Source: Zizania palustris
Lineage: Eukaryota; Streptophyta; Magnoliopsida; Poales; Poaceae
Direction: 5' to 3'
Assembly: GCA_019279435.1 (NCBI GenBank)
Contig: JAAALK010000287.1
Span: 18,104,162-18,168,161, forward strand
DNA length: 64,000 bases
Below the pieces are notes generated by a model. The model was not told the DNA's origin and searched no databases. It saw only the letters and a list, made by a program, of their open reading frames with translations. This document shows positions 53,587-63,075 of this stretch, piece by piece; position 1 is the stretch's first letter, and each line of letters starts with the position of its first letter. A program made the translations under genes and the position numbers.

Positions 53587-54740
53587 GATTACGACGCCGT
53601 CGAAGAGCCGGAATATTTTCCTGATGTTCCACCATCTCCATTCACTAATCAAGGCAAGTCACAACCCCCATTTTGATCATAATTGAGCCCATGTTTTATT
53701 TAAATGTCGCTATAACTCATAGGATATAAATGCATTAGTCTAATATCAAGCCCTACATTATATTTATTAGATCTCCGTCCTTTTGTGTAAACCCAAACCA
53801 TGCTTATTGAGCCTACACTCCTTGTCACTCTACAATATTATAATAGCTAGTGTCCAATGTATCGACACAACTGCTATAGGATAAAAGAACGAGTCGTAGA
53901 TAGTTGGATTCTGCTATATGAATTTCCTCGTTATTCTCGTCTCTGGATTCTATTGGAGTTGGATATGTTATAAGTATGGTGGGTTCCGGGTGTAAGATAG
54001 AGCATTGGTTGGTCGCACCCGGGGCACTATAAGGACCGGTCTATGGGATCTGTTGCAAAACACTTCCGTACTAACCACAAGTCTAATGGGTAAGTCCTAA
54101 CTGGAAGTATGGAACAAACCGACTCGATGCACCATAGTGGAGGGGGCAAAGGGCAACCTGCGGGTGACTTGTACCGACGTGGCTCAAGGAGGGTATGGTG
54201 TTGGCTCGACGCGTCGGGGCACCATATGAAACCCATAACAGGGTGTTGTCGGATTGGAGCATTCCATGCGGAAGGTTTTGGCACGCGTTCCTGTGGTATG
54301 GGTCATCTCATTACACTTTGGTGTATGGGATGAGTGCGTGCCTTGTGGGTACAGTGGTACACCTCTGATCAGAGTTTAAATCTTTTCGAAAAGCCGAGCC
54401 TATGGTCAAAGGCAGGTTGTGTGACTTCTCGCAGTTAGTTTACTATTGCTTGAATGTTTGTGTTATTCATGGCATGTAAGGACTATTGAGCGAGGGTGGG
54501 CTGACTGTACCCCTCGAGTTAGAAGATGATGCATACACATGTTTATATTTTTGTATTAATAACTTGATCACATTAACTGCTTTACAAATACGCTTTTCCG
54601 CAAAGTTAGCCACTACCTTCCTTATTATTACTCTGCATTATATTTGCATCCGATGGCTTGCTGAGTACGATTGTACTCACCCTCGTTGACTTACACCACC
54701 AGAGCCCGTCTACTACGAGGATGATAAAGGTCTGGAGTAG
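53587..54740 (+). other. Candidate two-exon acidic ORF end inside the truncated LTR
   Basis: Block A (53587-53653) follows CAATAG, reads DYDAVEEPEYFPDV.. and ends PPSPFTNQ at AG/GCAAGT. Block B (54703-54740) follows CCACCAG and reads PVYYEDDKGLE, then TAG. Joining 53653 to 54703 keeps the frame. Against the intact LTR, changes are mostly conservative (Glu/Asp, Phe/Tyr), although the 5' part of the two LTRs no longer aligns. Confidence 0.45.
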
Positions 54741-54880
54741 CGACCCAATCAAGGCAAGACTAGAAGGAGGCGTTCATCTAGGACCCTTATTTTATTAGTT
54801 TCTCTTTACTTTAACACTTTTGTACTAATATGGTCTACGAACCATGAATGTTTGTCGTATTGTACGTGGTCGTGTGATGA

Positions 54881-57306
54881 AAATGCCTCTTACATATCGA
54901 GTGAAACGATTGTTTCTCTCAAAGAAAACTGCTACGCATATGAGATGTCATAAGGAAGGTGTACATGAGAATAACCAAGTAATGGTGCACCCATCTGATG
55001 GTGTGGCATGGAAGGCTCTAGATGATTTAGATGCAGACTTTGTTAGGGATGCAAAGAATGTTCGCATCGGGTTGGCAACAAATGGATTCACGCCATTCAA
55101 TGTAACCGCATTGTCGTACTCTTGTTGACATGTCTTTGCTATTCCATACAAACTTCCACCTTCATTTGGTATAAAATATGAATTTGTGTTCTTGTGTCTC
55201 ATTATACCTGGTCTAGAGCATCCTAAAACACGCCTCAATGTGATGCTGAAGCCCTTAATTGAAGAATGGAAACAACTGTGGAAAGGAGTTGAAGCATATT
55301 ACTATGTCTGGAAACAAAAATTCAATCTCCGAGTTGCGTATCTATGGTCGGTCCACGATTTTCCTGCATACAATATTTTTTCTGATTAGAGTTGTCATGG
55401 AAGGAGGACATGTCCGATATGTTCTATGGACATAGATTGTTTCTGTTTTAACTTCGGGAGAAAGATTTGTTACGTTGATTGTAATAGATGTTTTTTGCCC
55501 ATGAATCACCCATTTAGGTTACAGAGGAACATTTTTAAGAAGGACAATGTTGTTGTAAAGGGACCACCAAGGCGTTTAAATGGTATTGAAATCACTGATA
55601 TGCTGAATGAGTTGGTCCTTATTTAAAATGGGGATGGATTTGTAGGATTTGGAACTGAACATAACTTGACCGACATATGTGGCTTATGGGAATTGACGTA
55701 TGTCAAATCACTGATTCTGATGCACAACATTGACGTTATGCATCAAGAACATAATGTTGGTGAAAGCATTATAAGCACATGTATGGATTTTGCAGACATG
55801 ACAAAAGATAATCTAAAGGCGAGAAGAGATTTAAATGAGATTTATAATCGACCAACCCTTGAGTTGACAAATAGTGGTGACAAGCCACATGCCCCATTTT
55901 GTTTAAAACCTAAAGAAAAGAAACAAGTAATGAGGTGGTTGAAAAATTTGAAATTCCTAGATGGTTACTCCGCGGGATTTAGAAGAGCTGTGAATTTGAA
56001 GACAAGGAAGTTAAATGGATTGAAAAGTCACGATTACCACATAATAATGGAAAGACTCCTTCCTGTAATGTTTCGTGGGTATTTGAATGATGATGTTTGG
56101 AAGGCATTAGCTAAGCTGAGCCATTTTTATAGACAACTTTGTGCTAAAGAAAATTAAGAAAGATATGATGGAGAAGTATGAGAAAGAGATACCAGTGCTT
56201 TTATGTAAATTGGAAAAAATATTCCCTCTAGGATTCTTCAATCCAATGCAACATTTACTGGTTCATCTTCTATATGAAGCTAAGGTAGGTGGCCCTGTGC
56301 AATATAGGTGGATGTATCATGTTGAAAGGTCCCTAAAGAAGCTTAGAGAGATGGTTGACAATAAGGCAAGAGTTGAAGGTTGCATCGTGGAAGAATTTAA
56401 ATTGAAAGAGATAGCATACTTCACTAGTGTATACTTCGCTAAGCATCACAATGTCAACACACTTACTATGCGGTACCATGTGGATGTAGACAATCCTTGT
56501 AGTGACCTTCAGTTTTTTAGTGGAAGGGCATAACTGTTGGTGTCTCTACGACATATTATGTAACTCAGGAAGAACGGACATATGACTTGCTCTACATGTA
56601 CTCAAATATGGAAGAGATGGAACAATATTTCGCATAAGTGAATGATTTTTAGTTTTATATTTTACCGACGATATTTTATACCTATTCGTTACAATATTGA
56701 CAGTATGTTTGATTCGAAATACTTGATGTCTGGTCATTAACCAATAGAGAAGCAATTAGATAAATTGTGTCGGGAAGGAATAAATGGAGGGCCTAGTTTC
56801 CTCACTTGGTTTAGAGAACATGTAAATCCTTACCTTTTGTGACACATATTATTTTACTCTATTAGGTTAATTATCTTATAAACTCATATGATTTGCAGTG
56901 CGTGCTCGCTAGCAATGTACATATAGACTTGCGACAGCTCTCTTATAGAAGTATTACTGCCAAAAGTTACGGTCGATATGATGTGAACGGTTTTCGCTTC
57001 CGTTCAACTATTTTTGAAGTGTATCGACCTCTGGCAGCAACAACTAATACTGGAGTTGTTACAAGGGTCGTTGATGGCCAAGGACACGAAACTAAGTATT
57101 ATGGAATCATCAAAAATATAATTGAGTATAACTTTGCCGGGAATAAGGAGCTTAAAGTAGACTTCTTCGATTGTGGTTGGTTTGACCGCAAACATGTTAA
57201 TCAAGAAAACCAATTTGGGATGGTTGAAGTCAAACACTCGGAACGACTACGTGGTTGCGATAATTTTGTCCTGGCTCACCTTGTCGAGCAGGTGTATTAT
57301 ATATAG
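54881..57306 (+). pseudogene. TNP2-type CACTA transposase
   Basis: Opens within the transposase domain (RVKRLFLSKKTATHMRCH, NVRIGLATNGFTPFN, LRVAYLWSVHDFPAYN, CYVDCNRCFLPMNHPFR, MHNIDVMHQEHNVGES), the plant Transposase_21 family. A DUF4218-like region follows (DYHIIMERLLPVMFRGYL, NPMQHLLVHLLYEAKVGGP) and, after an intron-like gap, a DUF4216-like region at 56893-57306 (RSTIFEVYRPLAATTNTG, VDFFDCGWFD). One frame persists to 56157 with stops at 55126 (TGA), 55387 (TAG) and 55624 (TAA). Two of these fall where Trp is expected. A frameshift follows at about 56150. It would bind element ends and cut them if intact. Confidence 0.88.
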
Positions 57307-57726
57307 TACCCATGTGAAAAACTAAGTGTTTGGGTGTAGTCTACAAAGTGAATCCTCAGGAACGTCTACAGACCCCTAGTGATGGTGCTTATCAATTGAA
57401 GGTTGAAGAGGTAGATGGGGTTTACCAAGATGATGAAATGCCGACTTCATTTAATGTAGAGATAGAGTCGCCAACAAATTCTTTTCTTGGCGATGCTAAT
57501 GATGTAGCAGTTCCTGAGAAAAGGAAACAACAACATAAGAAGAAAAAAGTAACATGACGTGCTTTGGGGAGAAATAGACAAATTGATCCTGATTTTTATG
57601 ATAATTGACAAGTAACTGTTTTCATACATGCATTGTGTATGTTAAATATACTTCATATTACATGATTTTTCATAAGTTCTAACTTTTCGTACTAATAAAT
57701 GCTCATTTGTGCTTGTTTTGAATAGG

Positions 57727-60112
57727 ATGTCGAAAAAGATGAAGAGTGTCACCAGGAAACTTTTCGACATGAAGAGTACACCGGAGAGTCAGGAGAACAC
57801 CTTATTCCAAGGTATCTCCTCTTCTTCAAATAGACGTCGTCAAGAGAAGCTCTTGAGATGCATAGACCCAACATTACAGAATCAGCCTATTGCATTTCTA
57901 AGAGATGATGAGGTAACCTTAAAATTGATTTTTATGCCAATTATAAACTATTACTAATTGTTTTCATACTATTTTGCAGGATGAAGAGAATGACCCAGAG
58001 GGTGCGGATCAAGAGGATGACCCGGAGGGTGGGGGCAGCAGGGGGATGACCTGAAGGGTGCGGAGCAGGGGATGACCTGGAGGGTGCGAGACAGGGGGAT
58101 GACTCGGAGGGTGCGGGGAAGGGGGCTGACCTAGAGGGTGTAGGGCAAGAGGATGGTGCGGGTTAGGAGGAGGGGGCCGAGGCTTTTGGGTCATCCTCAC
58201 ATTCTTTCAGGATGAGCCACCTGGTCGCCCCACTTATAGCCCCTTTGGGTGGAAACAAGATCGAGATCACACCTGTAGGTGATAGGTAAGTCTCATACTC
58301 TGGTGTTTTGCTTTACTTCAAAAAATTTCTTTTAGTTTACTGACTTTATTTATTATGTATTTCTAGATCTTGGATTGACTCTTGGTTTGACGACACTTCG
58401 AGGGTTAGGCAAGTTAACTAGATATTGGGTAACATGTGTCGTCTGCACTACCCAAGAGTGCTGACAATGCCGACCGGCGAGCGGGTACTATGCACGACAT
58501 GGGACCAATACCGGTTTGCACCTGACGAGGCCCACGGAACTGCCCAGGGGGTGGTGTCTGATGACTTCTGGGTATGTGTGTTTTTCATGCATTGTTTTAT
58601 TTTAATGCAAAACTTTTGGAGTTATAATTGGTTACTAATCATGACTTTTGCAGTTACGTTTTTGCTTGCTAGAATCGGGCAATCACCATAATCATCCCCT
58701 TGTTGTCTTCAACAACAATGCACACAAGGTGGTGAAGGACGCGATTTCATATGCCCACATTCAAGCGAACAATGCGTACTACAAGGAGAAGATAGGGAAA
58801 CGAATGAGAAAGGTGACGGGTTCTTCAACAATACACTTGACTAAGAAGCAATATCATTCGGTAAACAATTCTAACTCTTTTAATCTTCAAGTTTTGAGAT
58901 TTATTTTTATCTAATGTCTACTTTGAATTATGCAAGATTTGGTCTTCAGATGAATTCAAGAAGGTTTCCGAGAAGAAAAGACAATGTCGTGGAACGGATC
59001 TAAAGCACAGATATGGGGCCAATGGACATATACGCTTGGTTAAGCGCATGGTAAGATGTACACTTATCACTTTATCTATATATACATTGTAATGCGACTA
59101 ACTCATATCTACAGTATAGGAAGCTAAACTAGTGTTGTGCCAAGTGATATTGAGGTTAATGCTTCTGGTCATAAAGGAGCAGATCATGCACAACCAGATA
59201 TCTTGTGTAGTCAGTCAGCCACGAATCATTTGGTGAGATGTTAATAATTTTAAGAGTTTGTCATTTTTCTGCCTCTAATCGACAATGTTGGTTTTTTGCA
59301 GACGTAATATGGTCAACACATGGCTCAACTCCATGGAGAGGAGTATGATTGGTGGAGACAACATGTCGACCCAATGGTCGTGTACTCCAACAGAGGTGGA
59401 AAAAGCAATGGACGGTGAGATGATGTTTTTCTTAATATTTTGTGTATGGTACTGTAATGGTAACTAACTTATTCAATGTTGTAGGTACTCCATGTTCAAT
59501 GGAGTTATTGACTCAAGGGCGGTGAGAGCTCATAAGCCAGCTCAGTCATCGTAGATATCCTCAAGAGTTAGCTCCAGTCGTCATCGCTCAGAAGCATACC
59601 AGGAAGTTGTTCAGCTGACGGAGGAACTGAGGAAGTCACGCGAGTAGATGATGCAGTTTCAAGAGCAAATGAGACAGTATCAAGACCATTATGCTACCTA
59701 GTTTGCACAACAGCAGGCGATGATGCATGTAAGTTCAGTTTGTCACATTACAACTATATAGCAATTAGGAATATGTTTACAACTAAATGGTTGCATTACA
59801 ACATGTATAGCACAATGGCCAACTGCAAAGAATTGACATGTCACAGTTCCAACCAATGCCTCCCCACCACCACCATTGTTTCTAATTGGTGCTCCTGTTG
59901 CCGCTAAGGTACCCTCCTGTCGTTAGTTGAGATACTTAAGTTAGCGTTTAGATAGTTATTTGAGTTCATTCTCTAATTTTATCTATTGCTTTAGACTGTC
60001 CGTACGCTCGGTCGGGATGGACCATCGGCTTCAAATGTGGATGAATCGAGAGACAGTGGCGGCGCCCACAACTTCAACCAACCAAATGAGGGTGATGAGT
60101 GAGTATTTTTGT
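57727..60112 (+). pseudogene. Second CACTA gene (Ptta/En/Spm-type), multi-exon
   Basis: A series of short exons with good splice sites. 57727-57912 (MSKKMKSVTRKLFDMKSTPE) ends GATGAG/GTAACC. The next starts at 57981 after TTTTGCAG and ends at 58286 before GTAAGT. The next starts at 58367 after TTTCTAG (MCRLHYPRVLTMPTGERV, FAPDEAHGTAQGVVSDDFW) and ends before GTATGT. Another starts at 58654 after TTTGCAG (KVVKDAISYAHIQANNAYY). Further exons run at about 58936, 59116, 59302, 59485 and 59996, ending NFNQPNEGDE then TGA. Stops and a minisatellite in exon 2 disable it. Partners of TNP2 of this type usually bind subterminal repeats. Confidence 0.65.
57990..58165 (+). repeat. Minisatellite of about 27 bp in the second CACTA gene
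   Basis: Five to six imperfect units of GATGACCYGGAGGGTGCGG followed by a short RCAGGGG-type spacer. Unit length varies by one or two bases, so the reading frame drifts and stop codons appear. It lies inside the exon that begins at 57981. Confidence 0.85.
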
Positions 60113-60124
60113 CGCTTAATGGAT

Positions 60125-60385
60125 TTGAATGTGATTTGTGTACTTGGATGTGATACTATTGTTGGATGTGGTTGTGTACTTGGAATGTTTTGGATGTGTA
60201 TGTGAGTGTGAATGTGAAATGTGGATGTGATTTTGTTGTTGGATGTGGAAATATATCAATGTGGATTGTTTTGGATGTAGATGTGGATATAGATGATCGT
60301 GTATTGGTTTGGATATGTGAATTTGGATGTGATTGTGTATGTGGATATGAAAATGTGATTGAATGTGAGTGGGAATGGGAGAACT
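60125..60385 (+). repeat. Low-complexity GTGGATGTGATT-rich tract
   Basis: 260 bp of diverged TGGATGTGRATGTG words downstream of the last CACTA exon. No coding meaning. It may be an expanded simple repeat in the 3' UTR of the second CACTA gene. Confidence 0.75.
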
Positions 60386-60404
60386 AGGAAAAACAAAAAA
60401 ATTA

Positions 60405-60794
60405 TAGGTAACTTCTGTCGGCTTTACAGCCGATGGAAGTTAGCTATTTTCAGCCACGTCAGCAGAAACAGCTAACTTCCGTCAGCTATGGTCAAAGCCG
60501 ACAGAAGTTATCATAGTTTGCCACATCAGCAGAAACCTGTATGTTCCGTCGGCCAGGCGCTGGCCGACGGAAGTTACGGGTTTCTCCTAACGTGGAAAAT
60601 ACCATGACAACTTCCGTCGGCCACGTGGAGCTGACGAAAGTTAGCTAACTTCCGTTGGTGGCTAACGGAAGTTAGCCAATTTCCATCGAACCGCTTCCAT
60701 CGGCCAGATGCCGATGGAAGTTAGGCTTTTGCCGATAGAAGTTGGCTTCTTCCGTCAGCTTTGGCCGACAGAAGTTTGCTGGATTCTTGTAGTG
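60405..60794. repeat. CACTA 3' subterminal repeats and terminal inverted repeat
   Basis: About a dozen copies, in both orientations, of AACTTCYGTCGGC / GCCGACGGAAGTT. Many are paired as hairpins (for example GTTCCGTCGGCCAGGCGCTGGCCGACGGAA at 60543-60572, in two arms). The series ends with the CACTA terminus at 60783-60794. These are the expected binding sites for the element's second protein. Confidence 0.92.
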
Positions 60795-60797
60795 AAG

Positions 60798-61475
60798 AGA
60801 TAGGTGCACCAGTAAAGTTGAGGTTGCGAGCTGTGGAGGCAAGATATGTGTCCACAAGGTTGGGCCGAATTTAGTTAAAGAGGCGGCCTCACACAAGGGG
60901 ACAATGTGGTAATGATATTGGGACATGCCCTATTGACAATTATGGCCAAATTTTACACTAATTTTGATTATGAGAAGACTCTTAACGGTCATAAAAGTGG
61001 AGGACAACGACAATGGTATAGATAGAGAATTGATATTACTTACTAGATATGTGTGTTTTATTTATGTGCTTAAATTAGTTTTATTATAATGTTAGGGGAG
61101 GGTCCTAGCAATGTTACGGAGAAGAAGGGGAAGCAAATAGACAAGGAGGTTGATACCAACTAAATGGAGCAATTGAAGTACATCTATTATTATGGCAATC
61201 TAATAGATGTAACTCCAATAAGAAAGGCTCTCCTGCACGACATCTTGACATGTTTATCTTCTAAGACTCGGTTATATGTCTACACAATAAATAACTCGAT
61301 CATCAATAATAAGTCAGTGGTAAGTTATTTGCACATATCAGTTGTTAACTAGATCATGTATGCACTTAGCCTTGCCCTAGTTTTGTTTAAATTTTATTGT
61401 TATAATACTTTTCAAGGTAGTACTATGAGAAGTACATCATACCTCACCTACACTAGCAAACCACCGAGATTTAAG
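60798..61475 (+). pseudogene. Unidentified plant gene relic interrupted by CACTA and hAT elements
   Basis: Exon-like pieces: VEVASCGGKICVHKVGP (60816-60870), then KYIYYYGNLIDVTPIRKALLHDI and LTCLSSKTRLYVYT (61173-61290). The latter ends AGTG/GTAAGT at about 61320. A further piece, YYEKYIIPHL, follows AAGGTAG at about 61420. Stops occur. I do not recognise the family firmly. B3-domain-like sequence beyond the hAT insertion (62405-62480) may belong to the same gene, which is an inference. Confidence 0.35.
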
Positions 61476-62322
61476 CAGTGATGAAAAAATTGGCCGATCA
61501 ACCGATTAATTAGCTGATTAAATGGTAATCGACATCTCTCTAGTTAATTTAGGCTATAATCGGGCTATTAATCGGTGGGCCGATTAATCGATGGTCAACC
61601 GCCGATTAATCGGCGGTCAACCCGATTAATCGGCTGAAGCTAGGGTTCAAGTTCAGGTTATTTCACATTTCCGCTCACTAGTCTCCACCGCTTGCGTCGC
61701 CACCCGTTGCTCTCGATCTGCGTTGTTGCCCATCGCTATTTTCACTGCCGTTGGCTGAGTTTGTGTCGTCGCCGCCTGGTCCACGCTGTTGCCGCCTAGG
61801 TCCGTGCCAGCGCTACCGGCGATGGCCGCGTTGGGCTCTCGAGTCCTGCCGAGCTTGCTCTCTGCTTGCTTTTAGTCTGGATCTAACTCTTCCGGAGAAA
61901 AAGAGAAACTTAAGGTGTGAGAGAATGAAAGAGAGGCAGATGGGAACCGCAGCAGCTTGGAGTCACGGTGTGTAAAAAGAGATGTGAAAGAGAAAAAGAA
62001 AGCGTGTGAGAGAAGAGACGTCAGAAAAAAAGAGCAGGTGAGAGAGGAGATGTTAGAGAAAAAGTGTACATGTGAGAGAAATAGGGGCATAGAGCACTAG
62101 AGTAGCAAAAGAGAGACATAGATGCATGGAGAAGCACATAGACCTTTTGCACGTACTAATTTAGTAATTTATAATTTTCTTAATGTTAAGAGGAACATGT
62201 TTAAGTAATCTTTGAACCGATTAATTCTCGATCGATTAATTCAGTTAATCTTCCGATTAACTGATTAATCTCTACTCAGTGATTGACCGATCAGTTACTG
62301 ATCACCGATTTTTCTAACACTG
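61476..62322. mobile_element. Non-autonomous hAT element, 847 bp
   Basis: Terminal inverted repeats CAGTGATGAAAAAATTGG and, at the other end, CCGATTTTTCTAACACTG. Flanked by a perfect 8 bp duplication GATTTAAG (61468-61475 and 62323-62330), which is diagnostic of hAT transposition. Both subterminal zones are filled with CGATTAATCGG-type palindromes. The interior (61660-61900) is GC-rich and gene-like and has no transposase domain, so mobility would depend on an enzyme from elsewhere. Confidence 0.93.
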
Positions 62323-62394
62323 GATTTAAGTGACATCAGTAGGGTTAAGGTAGTCCTAATTATGGTGCATAAATCCACGGATGGAATGGTACTA

Positions 62395-62485
62395 TCTAAC
62401 TACTGATTTTAGCCAATTTCTTCGAGATAATGTGTTAGAAGTTGGTACAATATATACCTTCCATTTCAACATCAACAATGGATTG
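62395..62485 (+). pseudogene. B3-domain-like gene fragment
   Basis: One frame reads FLRDNVLEVGTIYTFHF, resembling the last part of plant B3 domains, with Asp-Asn then Glu/Val-Gly and an aromatic strand. Stops lie just upstream. A second, more decayed copy of the same stretch is at 62682-62720. Short length keeps the assignment weak. Confidence 0.3.
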
Positions 62486-62695
62486 TATGTGGTGTAAACC
62501 TGAGAGGAGTACATGGTGACCATAAAAGAGGCTGCAAAACCAGATATATACTTAATCAATTCATAGTGGGTAGATAGTGAGAATATTTGTATTGCATATT
62601 CATAAATTTATTAAGCATGTACATTAGTACATATCTAGTTTTGCAACCTCTTTTATAGTCACCTTATACTTCTCTTTAGACACGCAATTTCTTTG
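62485..62695. repeat. Imperfect inverted repeat with arms of about 60 bp
   Basis: The arm around 62511-62552 (GTGACCATAAAAGAGGCTGC, then AAAACCAGATATAT) is complementary to 62628-62665 (ATATCTAGTTTTGCA, then CCTCTTTTATAGTCAC). Complementarity continues outward with gaps. The loop is about 75 bp and AT-rich. It could form a hairpin or be a decayed foldback element; no target duplication was found. Confidence 0.6.
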
Positions 62696-62844
62696 AGATA
62701 ACATGTTAGAAGTTAATATATGTGATATTAATTTGGTTACAAATCTTCTGTGTTCATTATATGATGAATTGTTTATGATGTGCTTTGGATGTAATGCTGG
62801 GTGTGCTTTGATTCAAGATGCAGCCTAAAATCTATTGTTATTTT

Positions 62845-63075
62845 CAAAACAACTATAATATTAGTGATGGGTGACAATATTCAATCGTTACTAAATGTCA
62901 CTTTAGTGACATATGACAAAAAACTACTAGGTGAGTCGATAGGCCCCCTTTAGTTACGGGTGAATACTGTAACCCACCACGTCACTAAATATTGACCCTT
63001 CAGTAATGAGATAAACACACGTCACTAATGGTGTGACATCACTGATGTGATAAGAGTGACATAAAGATTTATTCG
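62845..63075. repeat. GTCACTAA-type repeat cluster, second copy
   Basis: Repeated CGTCACTAA, TAGTGACA and AGTGATGGGTGA words at 20-50 bp spacing, like the cluster at 25075-25425. It is probably the subterminal region of a DNA transposon; ends were not identified. Confidence 0.4.

Larger units (their letters stand above)
50288..54880 (+). repeat. Tekay-related LTR, 3' end missing, carrying a solo LTR
   Basis: Starts TGTAACGCCC. From about 53575 to 54880 it is clearly homologous to 2216-3560 of the intact Tekay LTR, including landmarks such as AACGAGTCGTAGATAG, GCACTATAAGGACCGGTCT, GGGTAAGTCCTAACTGGAAG and CGTATTGTACGTGGTCG. The 5' part is not alignable. It breaks off at 54880, about 75 bp before the expected end, directly into CACTA transposase sequence. 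No internal region or second LTR is present. Confidence 0.85.
54881..60794 (+). mobile_element. CACTA (En/Spm-like) transposon, left end missing
   Basis: Encodes TNP2-type transposase (54881-57306) and a second multi-exon gene (57727-60112). It ends with subterminal inverted repeats and the terminal sequence ATTCTTGTAGTG at 60783-60794, the complement of CACTACAAGAAT. The 3 bp after it is AAG. The 5' terminal repeat and the start of TNP2 are absent: sequence switches from a truncated LTR to transposase coding at 54881. Transposase stops make it non-autonomous. Confidence 0.88.

Noticed and set aside
60125..60387. Val/Asp/Cys-rich ORF at the end of the CACTA element
   Set aside because: Direct translation of a GTGGATGTG simple repeat.
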